Source: a beta proteobacterium AAP99
GTDB lineage: Bacteria; Pseudomonadota; Gammaproteobacteria; Burkholderiales; Burkholderiaceae_C
DNA: 64,000 nt
Reading direction: 5' to 3'
Assembly: GCA_001295775.1 (NCBI GenBank)
Contig: LJIA01000017.1
Coordinates: 62,001-126,000, forward strand
The position numbers were made by a program, and so were the translations under genes. Each line of letters opens with the position of its first letter. The first letter of the stretch is position 1. This document shows, one piece after another, positions 18,030 through 29,165 of this stretch. A model generated the notes under the pieces. It did not search any database, was not told the DNA's origin, and saw only the letters and a program-made list of their open reading frames with translations.

Positions 18030-18130
18030 TCAGGGCGAACCCGAACCGTTCGAACTAAGCGTGCAATTGCGGGCTTTTTGCGTGCTTGCGGGGCGCTCCT
18101 GGTCTCGATACTTGAGGGCATAAGCGGCAC

Positions 18131-20626
18131 ATGGGCCGCGTTGATGGCCTTTTGTCGATGTCCCGCACCCAAGCAGTTGCCAGCTCGCCGGCACCCGAAC
18201 GCTTCCGCGTCGAGGCCGTCGTCGGCCGTGGCGCACAGGGGCAGGTGCTGCGTGCCACCGACTTGCGGCTGGGTCGGAGCGTTGCGCTCAAGACCGTGCA
18301 TCCGGGTGAGTCATCCGCCGCCGGCCCAAGCCTCATGGACGAGGCCAGGGCCGTGGCACGCCTGTCGCATCCGAACATTGTTCCGCTGTTCGACGCGCTC
18401 GAATCCGGCGACGACTGCACGCTCGTTTTCGAGTACGTCGAAGGCGAAACGGTCTCCGCGCTCCTCAAACGCGAAGGCGCGCTGCCTGCGCTGCGCGCCT
18501 GCCAGATTGCCATCGACCTGCTCGAGGCGCTCGAGCACGCGCACGCACAGGGTGTACTTCATCGTGACGTCAAGCCGGCGAACCTCATGGTCAGCGCCGA
18601 CGCGCGCACCCGATTGATGGACTTCGGGGTGGCTTGCGCGAATCTTGACGATCTCACTCGTGCGAGCGGACCCATCGGCTCACCGCGCTACATGGCGCCG
18701 GAATGCTTCGACGGGCGCTTTTCTGCGGCGTCTGACGTGTATGCGGTCGGCGCCGTGCTTTACGAAATGCTGGCGGGCAAGCCCGCGTTCACGCAGACCT
18801 CGATGCCTGCACTCATGTACGCCATTGCGAACACGGCGCCACCGCCGCTCGCGCCGAACGGCCAGCAGGGAGTCGAAGCCGAATTGATTGCCGTGGTGAA
18901 CCGCGCACTCGAAAAGGACGAAAGCCTTCGATACAGCGGTGCTCGGCAGATGCTGGATGCGCTGAAAGGCCATCTCGAGCCCGGGGAGGCAACGGTTCCC
19001 GAGGAAGATGCGCAGGCTCGGGGGGCATTGACCGAGTTGTTTCGCAGGATGCGTCATCGAAGCGACTTTCCCGCTCTGTCCGGTGCCATTCGAGCGGTCA
19101 ATCGCTTGTCTGCCTCGGAGTCCGAGAGCGTGGGCAAGTTATCTGATCTGTTGATGCAGGACATGGCGCTCATGACCAAGCTGCTGCGCCATGTCAACTC
19201 CGCGCAGTACGGGCATCTCGGTGGCATCAGCAGCATTTCGCACGCCATCATGATCATGGGCTTCGACACCGTGCGCGCGCTGGCCTTGTCGATGATGCTG
19301 CTCGAGCATCTGCCGGACCGTGCGCAGGCAGCGAGGTTGCAGCACGAGATGGTCAACAGCCTGCTTGCAGGTGCGATCGGCCGCGAGCTTCTTGCAAGAC
19401 AGCATCGGCGGATCAAGGAACAAGCCTTTACGGCTGGGGTCTTCCGCAATCTCGGCGCGGTTCTGGTGCTCTTCTACTTTCCGCAGGAGTGCGAGCGGAT
19501 TGATCGCATGACGAACGGCGCGATGCGATTTGATGACGCGTGCGCCCAGGTGCTGGGTGTCACTCCCCAACAAGTGGGTACGCATGCGGCCAAGGGCTGG
19601 AACATGCCCGAAGGTCTGCTGCGCTGCATGACCGCGCTTTCACAGTCGGAGCTGGATCGGACGGATCGGCGTGATGAGCAGCATGCGCTGCGAGTGGCGA
19701 CGGATCTAGCAGTTGACCTGCGTGAGATTGCGACCAGCACGCCGGCAGAAGAGCATGACGCGTCGCTTTCACGCTTGGTCAAGAAGTATCGCAAGGCATG
19801 GCCGGAATCCGAGCAGGGCCTCAGACGTGTCGTGGACGCCGCCATGCAGCCCTTTCTGGATGATGCTCAGGCACTGCGCCTGGACCTCAGCCGCATGCCG
19901 GGGCAGATTGCGCAGCGCTGGCGCGGACCGACGCAGAACGAGGCGCCGGCATCGAGCGACCCGCAGCGCGCACTGGACAACACTTTCGTCATCGGATCGA
20001 TACCTGCATCGGCGGTGGCGCAACGAGGCACCGGCTCAGGCGCAGGCGCCAGACCAGCTCAAGCCATGGAGCCGCTTGAGTTGGGATCGCCAGAGCCTGC
20101 GGCTGCCATAGAAGCCGCGCTGCAGGACGCTCTGGCGCGAGTGCGTGGAGCGACGGCCGCAGGCAGTGTCAGTGAGCGCTTGGCACGGATTCTCGGTGCG
20201 ATGCATCAGGCGATGGGCTTCGGCCTGACTGTGCTCGCCCTGAAGGACGTGCGGTCACAACAGGTTCGCCCCATCGTGCTGGAAGCAGACGACGCTTCAG
20301 CCGCAGCGGATCTCAAGCCCCTGTTCGAAGTCGACCTCGATTCCAAGGACGAACTCTTCGCCCTGCTCGCGCAGCGCAAGACCGACGTCTTCATTGCCGA
20401 TGCCCAAGCGGACTCCGTTCGCTCGCGCTTGCCACGCGGCCTGGCTGAGGGGCGGGCGGTGCGAAGCCTCCTGTTCATGAGCCTGACGCTTGACGGTCGA
20501 ACCCTCGGTTTCATCTATGCGGACTACGGATCACGCACCGCACCAAACTTGCCGGCGGCGCAACTGGCGCTGCTCAAGTCGATGCGTGACGAAGCTGTAG
20601 GCGCTTTCCGAAAGCGCGTTGCCTAG
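18131..20626 (+). CDS. Three-domain signalling protein: Ser/Thr kinase - HDOD - GAF-like
   Basis: 831-aa cytoplasmic protein. Kinase domain at about residues 22-290: VVGRGAQGQVLRA glycine loop, VALKTV Lys, HRDVKPANLM catalytic loop, MDFGVA, GSPRYMAPE. HDOD domain at about 310-520: ALSGAIRAVNRLS, MALMTKLLRHVNSAQYG and the ISSISHAIMIMGFDTVRAL helix are typical. A GAF-like C-terminal domain covers about 665-825 (ERLARILGAMHQAMGFGLTVLALKD, RSLLFMSLTLDGRTLGFIYADY). There is no membrane segment. HDOD modules are found in bacterial regulators of pili, cell cycle and stress. The stop codon shares a CTAG tetranucleotide with the stop of the convergent CoA-transferase. An ATG 27 bases downstream is an alternative start. 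Confidence 0.9.
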   Translation: MGRVDGLLSMSRTQAVASSPAPERFRVEAVVGRGAQGQVLRATDLRLGRSVALKTVHPGESSAAGPSLMDEARAVARLSHPNIVPLFDALESGDDCTLVFEYVEGETVSALLKREGALPALRACQIAIDLLEALEHAHAQGVLHRDVKPANLMVSADARTRLMDFGVACANLDDLTRASGPIGSPRYMAPECFDGRFSAASDVYAVGAVLYEMLAGKPAFTQTSMPALMYAIANTAPPPLAPNGQQGVEAELIAVVNRALEKDESLRYSGARQMLDALKGHLEPGEATVPEEDAQARGALTELFRRMRHRSDFPALSGAIRAVNRLSASESESVGKLSDLLMQDMALMTKLLRHVNSAQYGHLGGISSISHAIMIMGFDTVRALALSMMLLEHLPDRAQAARLQHEMVNSLLAGAIGRELLARQHRRIKEQAFTAGVFRNLGAVLVLFYFPQECERIDRMTNGAMRFDDACAQVLGVTPQQVGTHAAKGWNMPEGLLRCMTALSQSELDRTDRRDEQHALRVATDLAVDLREIATSTPAEEHDASLSRLVKKYRKAWPESEQGLRRVVDAAMQPFLDDAQALRLDLSRMPGQIAQRWRGPTQNEAPASSDPQRALDNTFVIGSIPASAVAQRGTGSGAGARPAQAMEPLELGSPEPAAAIEAALQDALARVRGATAAGSVSERLARILGAMHQAMGFGLTVLALKDVRSQQVRPIVLEADDASAAADLKPLFEVDLDSKDELFALLAQRKTDVFIADAQADSVRSRLPRGLAEGRAVRSLLFMSLTLDGRTLGFIYADYGSRTAPNLPAAQLALLKSMRDEAVGAFRKRVA
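20601..20617. terminator. Short hairpin at the convergent gene junction
   Basis: GCGCTTT / AAAGCGC with a 3-base loop, inside the last codons of the kinase-HDOD-GAF gene and just past the end of the convergent CoA-transferase gene. No T-tract; a weak bidirectional terminator is possible. Confidence 0.35.
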
Positions 20627-21683
20627 TCGGGCAAGACCTTGAACGAGGCAGCAGGCAACGGCGAACCGGCCAAGACTTCGGAGAGGCTACGAACCGCGCT
20701 GACGCAGCAGTCGGCTTGAGCCAGGTGTTCGAGCCAAAAAGCCCGCGACTGGGTGCCGAACAGTCCCTGGACATCCTTGCGCAATGCGATCGCTTCAGCG
20801 CTGCCGGGTTGCTGACCCGTTTGCCAGTGCTGGTCGGACCAATCCGGGCGTCCTATCGCAGTGCAAAAGGCTCGCCAGAATTTGTGCTCCAGTGCACCCA
20901 GAGCAATCCACTGGCCGTCTGCGCAGGCATACAGGTCGTAGCAGGGCACGCCGCCGTTGAGGAGTCCCATGCCGGGAGGGGTGTGAGGCGCTCCGGCAAG
21001 CGCTGCGCCGGTCGCCATTGGCGCAGCGAGGCGCATGGCATCCGCCATGGCGACCTCAATCCGCCGCCCTTTGCCAGTCCTCGATGCCTGCAGGACGCCG
21101 CAGACCGCAGCAAATGCCGCCGTCATGGCGCCGCCAAGCACATCTGCCCACTGGAAGTTGGGCAGGAAAACTCGATTGGCTGACGGGCGTTGATCTTCAG
21201 CTGTGTCCGGTGCAGGGACGTACTCGTGCAACAACCCGCTCTGCGCGAGATAGTTGATGTCGTGCCCTGCCGCCGCGCCGAGTTCCGATTGGCTCGGATA
21301 GCCGAGCACTGAGATCTGGACCAACCTGGGTGCGTGTCGCTGCAGCGTTCCCCAGTCGAGCCCGAGTCTGTGCATGACGCCGGGGCGGAAACTCTCCACA
21401 AGGATGTCGAACTGATGAATCTCGTCGAGCAGCTGCTGTTGCGCCGCACTGTTCTTCAGGTCGATGACACGCAGCGACTTGCCCTGATTGAGAAGCTCAT
21501 AGAAACAGCTGTGCGGTGCATCTGCGCGTGCCGGTCCGATAGCCCGTGCATAGTCTCCTTCACCCGGTGCTTCAACTTTGGTGACGTGGGCTCCTGCGCT
21601 TTGCAGATGCCAGGTCGCAAGCGGCCCGGGGAGCAAGCGTGACAGATCAAGCACCCTTATTCCATCGAGCAAGCAGGCGGCAC

Positions 21684-21687
<4 letters not shown>
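20623..21687 (-). CDS. CaiB/BaiF family CoA-transferase (family III)
   Basis: 354-aa family III CoA-transferase or CoA-ester racemase. It opens LLDGIRVLDLSRLLPGPLAT, then HVTKVEAPGEGDYAR; FYELLNQGKSLRVIDLKN carries the position of the catalytic Asp region, followed by ILVESFRPGVMHRLGLDW. It resembles alpha-methylacyl-CoA racemase in the GQHDINYLA-like part (GHDINYLAQSG), so racemase activity is plausible. The start ATG overlaps the stop of the ABC-F gene (ATGA), indicating coupling; an in-frame extension upstream is not family-like. Substrate unknown. Confidence 0.88.
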
Positions 21688-23585
<1,898 letters not shown>

Positions 23586-23679
23586 GGGTGAATGGCGCGG
23601 CGCCGCGTCGGCGAACGCAAGATACGAGCGGGTACGGTTGGCTCAGGCTATTTCCATAAGCCTGCTGAAGACCCAGGTG

Positions 23680-24573
23680 TCAGGGCAGGCGGTCCTGTGC
23701 AATGTGCAGCACCGAGTCGTCGCCAGCTGTGGTGCTCAGCCAGGTGACGGTCATCTCCGGGAACGCGGCTTCAAAGTTGCGCCGCTCGTGGCCGATCTCC
23801 AGGACGAGCTGTCCGCCACGGTTCAGATGTGTACGTGCGCCACGCAGGATCTTGCGAACCAGATCCATGCCATCTTTGCCGCCCGCAAGTGCCATGGCCG
23901 GTTCGTGCTGAAACTCCGGCGGCAGCCGTTGCATCGAATCTGCGTTGACGTAGGGCGGGTTGCTCAGGATGAGGTCATAGCGTTCACGCGACAGCTGGCT
24001 GAATAAATCGCTCTGAATGAGTCTGATGCGTTCCGAGAGCCCGTAGTCGGCGACATTTCGTGCCGCGACTTTCAAGGCGTCCATGGACAAGTCGATGGCG
24101 TCGATGCGGGCGTTCGGGAACGCATGCGCAGCCTGGATGGCGATTGCCCCGCTGCCGGTGCACAGATCAAGCACATTGATCTCGGCGTCCGGGTCAGCGA
24201 CCCATGGCGCAAGGCGATCCGCAAGCAATTCCCCGATGAACGAGCGCGGGATGATCACCCGCTCGTCCACATAAAAGCGATAACCCAGGTGCCAGGCTTC
24301 GTGCGTGAGATAGGGGGCAGGCAGCCGGTTTGCCACCCGCCGCTCAAAAACCTGGATCAGTGAGTTGATCTCGGCGGCCGTCAGACGCGCGTCCAGGAAG
24401 GGTTCCAGCTTGTCCAGCGGCAACGAAAGCGTGGACAGAGTGAGGTACACCGCCTCGTCGTACGCATTGTCGGTGCCGTGTCCGTAGGCGACCTTTGCTT
24501 CGTTGAAGGTCGTGACACCGAAGCGGATCAGGTCCCTGAGGGTCTGGAATGTTTCGCGGGCCGCGCGGGTCAT
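23680..24573 (-). CDS. prmB: Ribosomal protein L3 N5-glutamine methyltransferase PrmB
   Basis: 297-aa SAM-dependent methyltransferase that modifies a glutamine of ribosomal protein L3. The PrmB-specific N-terminal sequence [17 protein letters not shown], the motif [19 protein letters not shown] and the catalytic NPPYVNA are all present, with EIGHER near the end. It is 4 bases overlapped by the upstream dapE, so it is the last gene of the dapC-dapD-pilU-dapE-prmB run. Close to PrmC, but the HGTDNA region separates them. Confidence 0.94.
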   Translation of the reverse strand: MTRAARETFQTLRDLIRFGVTTFNEAKVAYGHGTDNAYDEAVYLTLSTLSLPLDKLEPFLDARLTAAEINSLIQVFERRVANRLPAPYLTHEAWHLGYRFYVDERVIIPRSFIGELLADRLAPWVADPDAEINVLDLCTGSGAIAIQAAHAFPNARIDAIDLSMDALKVAARNVADYGLSERIRLIQSDLFSQLSRERYDLILSNPPYVNADSMQRLPPEFQHEPAMALAGGKDGMDLVRKILRGARTHLNRGGQLVLEIGHERRNFEAAFPEMTVTWLSTTAGDDSVLHIAQDRLP

Positions 24574-25715
24574 GCGTTCTCCGTGATTGGGGCATGGCCG
24601 AGTCGCTCAAGGGTTCGCTCGTAGATTCGGGCAAGCGGCTCGAGATCGTCGACTGCTACGTGCTCGTCAATTTTGTGAATGCTGCCATTTGGAGGGCCAA
24701 ACTCAATCACCTGTGGGCAGATTTTCGCGATGAACCGACCGTCGGAGGTGCCGCCTGTGGTGGACAGCTCACAGCGACGTCCGGTGACCTCGCGAATGCT
24801 CTGATCCAGGGCGTCCGACAGGCTGCCGCGCGGAGTCAGGAACGGCTCTCCGCCAAGAGTCCAGTCAAGCTCGTACTCAAGGCCTGCGTCGTCGAGCACT
24901 CGGTGAACGCGCGTGCGCAGAGCTTCCGGCGTGCTCGCGGTGCTGAAGCGGAAATTGAAATCCAGCGTTGCCGTCCCTGGTATGACATTGCCCACTCCGG
25001 TACCCGCGTGGATGTTGGATACCTGCCAAGTGGTGGGAGGGAAGAACTCGTTTCCCTCGTCCCATCGGATCGCCGACAGTGTCGCCAATGCTGGCGCGAG
25101 CTGATGGACAGGATTTCGTGCGAGGTGAGGGTAGGCGACGTGGCCCTGAATTCCGCGAACCACGAGTCTGCCCGACAGTGAGCCGCGGCGTCCGTTCTTG
25201 ATCATGTCGCCAAGGTTCACGGCTGAGGTAGGCTCTCCCACGATGCAGTGATCCGGGCGGATGCCGCGTGCCGTGAGCTCATCGCACACCTTGACGGTAC
25301 CGTCTGTGGCTGGACCTTCCTCGTCGGACGTAAGCAGCAATGCGATGCGTCCGACCTGTGCGTGCGCACCTGCTAGCCGTTCACAGGCCACGACGAAGGC
25401 TGCGATTGACGCCTTCATGTCCGCGGCGCCACGCCCATAGAGCCGGCCATCGCGCACTGTTGGAGCGAAGGGCGGGCTGCACCATTGCGACTCCGGGCCG
25501 GTTGGAACGACATCAGTGTGGCCGGCGAATACCGTGAGCGGGCCACGATCGCCCGCGCAAGCCCACAGGTTGGTCACACTCCCGAACTGAAGCGTCTCGC
25601 ATGCAAAGCCCAAACGCTTGAGCCGAGCGGCAATGAGTTGCTGGCAGCCTGCGTCGTCCGGTGTGACAGAAGGGCGGGCAATCAGGTCGCAGGTGAGATC
25701 GAAAACATCCCGCAT
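24570..25715 (-). CDS. dapE: Succinyl-diaminopimelate desuccinylase
   Basis: 381-aa di-zinc M20 hydrolase that converts N-succinyl-LL-diaminopimelate to LL-diaminopimelate in lysine and peptidoglycan synthesis. Motifs: [12 protein letters not shown] (metal His and Asp), [15 protein letters not shown] (bridging Asp region), [11 protein letters not shown] (catalytic Glu and metal Glu), and [15 protein letters not shown] at the end (metal His). The dimerisation lid lies at about residues 180-295. The ATG at 25715 is preferred to a GTG two codons earlier. Works with dapD and dapC in the same run; pilU lies between. Confidence 0.97.
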   Translation of the reverse strand: MRDVFDLTCDLIARPSVTPDDAGCQQLIAARLKRLGFACETLQFGSVTNLWACAGDRGPLTVFAGHTDVVPTGPESQWCSPPFAPTVRDGRLYGRGAADMKASIAAFVVACERLAGAHAQVGRIALLLTSDEEGPATDGTVKVCDELTARGIRPDHCIVGEPTSAVNLGDMIKNGRRGSLSGRLVVRGIQGHVAYPHLARNPVHQLAPALATLSAIRWDEGNEFFPPTTWQVSNIHAGTGVGNVIPGTATLDFNFRFSTASTPEALRTRVHRVLDDAGLEYELDWTLGGEPFLTPRGSLSDALDQSIREVTGRRCELSTTGGTSDGRFIAKICPQVIEFGPPNGSIHKIDEHVAVDDLEPLARIYERTLERLGHAPITENA

Positions 25716-25746
25716 GGGCACAGGCAGATCCGGACGGGTCTGGGAG

Positions 25747-26916
25747 TCAGGCGTTTAGCGTGAACTCGGTGAAGGTGGCGCCTTCTTCCTTGCTCTGCGC
25801 AGGCTGCTCGGGATGCAGGAAGGAGTTCTTGGGCTTGTCAGAGTTTCCGGGGCTGGAAGCACCCTGGTTGTTGATCAGCCAGATCAGGTTGGTTGCAGAA
25901 TCGGCGTTGGCGAGCGCTTCTTCCTGGGTGATCTTGTCTTCTGACAACAGCTCCAGCAAGGATTGCTCGAAGGTCTGCGAACCGGCCGCAAGACTCTTTT
26001 CCATTGTTTCCTTGATGTCGTAGATCTTGCCCTTCTCGATCAGGTCTGCGATCAAACGGGTATTCAAGAGCACTTCCACTGCCGGGATGCGCCCGCCGAT
26101 CTTCGAACGAACGAGCCGCTGCGAGACCACGGCCTTCAACGCAGCCGACAAGTCCGCAAGCAGCGCAGGGCGATTTTCCGGTGAGTAGAAGCTGATGATC
26201 CGGTTCATCGCGTGATAGCTGTTGTTCGCGTGCAGTGTGGCCAGCACCAGGTGGCCGGACAGCGAATACGCGATGGCCGCTGTCATGGTGTCGCGATCGC
26301 GGATCTCACCGATGAAGATCACGTCGGGAGCCTGTCGCAGGGCGTTCTTGAGCGCCGTCTGCAGGCTGCGAGAGTCGCTGCCGATCTCTCGCTGATTGAC
26401 GATCGACTTCTTGTTCTTGAACAGGAATTCGATCGGGTCTTCGAACGTGAGGATGTGGCCTGATCGATTGCTGTTGCGGTGATCGATCATGCCTGCGAGG
26501 GTCGTGGACTTGCCGCTGCCCGTGGCACCGACAACGAGAATCAGCCCGCGGCGCTCCATGATCAGCTCATTGAGAATCGCAGGGACGCCCAGGGTCTCGA
26601 GTGACGGCACATCCACGGGGATGTACCGGATGACTGCGGAAACGGCGCTGCGCTGTCGAAACGCGGAAAGACGGAAGCTTCCGACACCCGGAACAGGGAT
26701 GCCTGTATTGAGTTCGAAGGTCTCCTCCAGCTCGCGCATCTGGCTTTCTCGGAGCACTTCCTTGAGCATGGCCAGGATGGTCGGCGGCGCAAGCTTTTCC
26801 TGGTTCAGAGGAACGCAGACTCCGTTGATCTTGATGGTGATCGGCGCGCCCGCGGACAGATAGACGTCCGATGCCTTTTTCTCGGCCATCAAACGCAGGA
26901 TCTGCTCCATTGCCAT
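25747..26916 (-). CDS. pilU: Type IV pilus retraction ATPase PilU
   Basis: 389-aa hexameric ATPase of the PilT/PilU family. It opens [23 protein letters not shown], then Walker [15 protein letters not shown], the Asp box FEDPIEF, Walker [13 protein letters not shown] and the His box [12 protein letters not shown]. The long C-terminal tail after [17 protein letters not shown] is typical of PilU rather than PilT. It helps PilT retract pili. GGGGGAG precedes the ATG. Its placement between dapD and dapE is seen in other Burkholderiales and is not a sign of transfer. Confidence 0.94.
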   Translation of the reverse strand: MAMEQILRLMAEKKASDVYLSAGAPITIKINGVCVPLNQEKLAPPTILAMLKEVLRESQMRELEETFELNTGIPVPGVGSFRLSAFRQRSAVSAVIRYIPVDVPSLETLGVPAILNELIMERRGLILVVGATGSGKSTTLAGMIDHRNSNRSGHILTFEDPIEFLFKNKKSIVNQREIGSDSRSLQTALKNALRQAPDVIFIGEIRDRDTMTAAIAYSLSGHLVLATLHANNSYHAMNRIISFYSPENRPALLADLSAALKAVVSQRLVRSKIGGRIPAVEVLLNTRLIADLIEKGKIYDIKETMEKSLAAGSQTFEQSLLELLSEDKITQEEALANADSATNLIWLINNQGASSPGNSDKPKNSFLHPEQPAQSKEEGATFTEFTLNA

Positions 26917-26959
26917 CTCGATCTCCCCCGGTAATTGGTGTGCGGCGAGTGCTCAGTGA

Positions 26960-27796
26960 TCAATCACCACGAAGCAATTCGTTTATACCTGTCTTGGCAC
27001 GTGTCTGTGCATCGACCTTCTTGACGATGATGGCTGCGTACAAGCTGTATTTGCCGTCTGCTGAAGGCAAATTGCCAGGTACGACCACTGAGCCTGCCGG
27101 AACGCGACCGTAAAGGGTTTCGCCCGTCGCGCGGTCGTAAATGCGAGTGCTCTGGCCGATGAATACGCCCATCGAGATCACGGAGTTTTCCTCGACGATG
27201 ACGCCTTCGACAACCTCGCTGCGCGCGCCGATGAAGCAGTTGTCTTCAATGATCGTTGGATTGGCCTGAAGCGGTTCAAGCACTCCGCCGATGCCTACCC
27301 CGCCCGAGAGGTGCACATTCTTCCCGATCTGCGCGCAGCTTCCCACCGTCGCCCAAGTGTCGACCATCGTGCCTTCATCGACATAGGCGCCGATATTGAC
27401 GTAAGAAGGCATCAAGACCGCGTTGCGTGCAACAAAGCTGCCGCGGCGCGCGACAGCCGGCGGCACGACGCGCACGCCGGATTGCGCAAACTGCTCTGCG
27501 GTCCAGTCTGCGAACTTCGTCGGTACCTTGTCGTAGAACTGGAACGGGGCGGCATCGCCGGCGAAGCTCATCGGCCGATTGTCATTGAGCCGGAATGAGA
27601 GCAGTACGGCCTTCTTGATCCATTGATGCACCGTCCACTGGCCAGCAAGCTTGTCCGTGACGCGGACCCGGCCCGCATCCAGATCCGCGATGACGGTCTC
27701 AACCGCCTCGCGGACGTCTTTCGGCGCGCTTGCGGGTGACAGCGAGGTGCGTGACTCCCATGCCGATTCGATGACTGAGGCAAGCGTTTGGCTCAT
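26960..27796 (-). CDS. dapD: Tetrahydrodipicolinate N-succinyltransferase
   Basis: 278-aa trimeric left-handed beta-helix acyltransferase. It uses succinyl-CoA to succinylate tetrahydrodipicolinate, the first succinylase-branch step to diaminopimelate. Evidence: hexapeptide repeats from [29 protein letters not shown] on, [21 protein letters not shown], and [14 protein letters not shown] near the end, all diagnostic. Overlaps the dapC stop by 4 bases. Confidence 0.97.
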   Translation of the reverse strand: MSQTLASVIESAWESRTSLSPASAPKDVREAVETVIADLDAGRVRVTDKLAGQWTVHQWIKKAVLLSFRLNDNRPMSFAGDAAPFQFYDKVPTKFADWTAEQFAQSGVRVVPPAVARRGSFVARNAVLMPSYVNIGAYVDEGTMVDTWATVGSCAQIGKNVHLSGGVGIGGVLEPLQANPTIIEDNCFIGARSEVVEGVIVEENSVISMGVFIGQSTRIYDRATGETLYGRVPAGSVVVPGNLPSADGKYSLYAAIIVKKVDAQTRAKTGINELLRGD

Positions 27797-28995
27797 TGAT
27801 GGTTCCAGTTCAGGTTGACGAATTCTTCGATGCGGCGTGCTGCGTCGACACAGGCGTCGACGTTGTCGACCAGGGCGATGCGAATGTATCCCTTGCCCGG
27901 ATTGCCCGCCGCGGTCTCACGCGCGAGGAAGCTGCCTGGCAACACGGTGACACCTTGGGTTCGAAACAGCTCGCGGGCAAAGGCTGCGTCATCTGCGCCG
28001 GGTACTGCAGCCCAGAGGTAGAAGGCAGCGTCAGGCAGTTCAGTAGACAGGCAGCGCCGAATGATCGGGGTCACTTGCTCAAATTTCGCTCGGTACTGAT
28101 GCCGGTTGTCCGCGACATGGGCGTCGTCGGCCCAGGCTGCCGCAGAGGCGGCTTGCACGGTCGGGCTCATGGCGCTGCCGTGATAGGTCCGATAAAGCAG
28201 AAATTGCTTGAGCAACTGCGCGTCTCCGGAGACGAAGCCGCTGCGCATGCCCGGCACGTTCGAGCGCTTCGAAAGACTTGAGAACACCACGAGGCGCGCA
28301 AAATCCGTTCTGCCGAGCCTGTGGGCTGCCTGCAGCGCACCCAGCGGCGCCTCGTCTCTGAAATAGATCTCCGAGTAACACTCGTCCGAAGCAATCACGA
28401 ACCCGTGCCGATCGGACAAGGCGAAGAGATGCGCCCACTCGTCCAACGACATCACGCGCCCGCTGGGATTGTTTGGCGAGCACACGAACATGAGCTGCGT
28501 CCGCGACAGGACGCCTTCAGGCACCTCTTCGTACGGCACTCGATGCGATTGAGCCGGGTCCGCATTCACGAAGTAGGGGGCCAACCCGGCGAGCAAGGCC
28601 GCCCCCTCGTAGATCTGATAGAACGGGTTGGGGCACAGGACCCAGCCGCCGCGTTGCCTATCCAGCACGGTCTGTGCGAAGGCGAACAGCGCTTCCCGAG
28701 AGCCGTTGACCGGCAGGATCTGGGTTGAGCCATCCGGAGCCGGGATGCCGTAGCGCCGCGCAATCCACTGCGAGATGGCTCCGCGCAGTGCCTCAGAACC
28801 GAGCGTCGTCGGATAGGACGCCAGCCCGGACAGGTTTGCAGTCAGCGCGTCCTTGATGAAGGTCGGCGTGGCGTGCTTGGGCTCGCCGATGGACAGGTTG
28901 ATCGGGGTCCGATCGGACGGTGGCGAAATGCCCGAGAACAGTGCGCGCAGGCGTTCGAATGGGTAGGGCGCGAGCCGCGCAAGGTCTTGATTCAT
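27793..28995 (-). CDS. dapC: Succinyldiaminopimelate transaminase
   Basis: 400-aa PLP-dependent class I/II aminotransferase that makes N-succinyl-LL-diaminopimelate. It begins [17 protein letters not shown], as DapC does in Burkholderiales; an upstream in-frame extension of 16 residues is not conserved. PLP motifs: [32 protein letters not shown], and [17 protein letters not shown] with the Schiff-base Lys. First gene of the dap run; its promoter must lie in the 170-base spacer shared with smc. Confidence 0.95.
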   Translation of the reverse strand: MNQDLARLAPYPFERLRALFSGISPPSDRTPINLSIGEPKHATPTFIKDALTANLSGLASYPTTLGSEALRGAISQWIARRYGIPAPDGSTQILPVNGSREALFAFAQTVLDRQRGGWVLCPNPFYQIYEGAALLAGLAPYFVNADPAQSHRVPYEEVPEGVLSRTQLMFVCSPNNPSGRVMSLDEWAHLFALSDRHGFVIASDECYSEIYFRDEAPLGALQAAHRLGRTDFARLVVFSSLSKRSNVPGMRSGFVSGDAQLLKQFLLYRTYHGSAMSPTVQAASAAAWADDAHVADNRHQYRAKFEQVTPIIRRCLSTELPDAAFYLWAAVPGADDAAFARELFRTQGVTVLPGSFLARETAAGNPGKGYIRIALVDNVDACVDAARRIEEFVNLNWNHQ

Positions 28996-29079
28996 AGGCC
29001 TTTTCTTATGGTTGGACCGATTATACGGAGCACATTCTGTCACCGGGTTTGGCGAGGGTGCGGTGCTAAGATCAAGGGC

Positions 29080-29106
29080 AGAGCCGAGGTCCCCGCGGCT
29101 CTTTTT
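29080..29106 (+). terminator. Terminator-like hairpin in the smc leader
   Basis: AGAGCCG / CGGCTCT stem with a 9-base loop, directly followed by TTTTTG, 60 bases upstream of the smc GTG. No + strand gene ends before it, so it is either an attenuator of smc or terminates a very short transcript. Confidence 0.65.
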
Positions 29107-29165
29107 GTTTGCTGTGCATTGTCGGTGTGCAGCAGCCCCGTGGCTTTACTTTCCGCTGGTCAACC

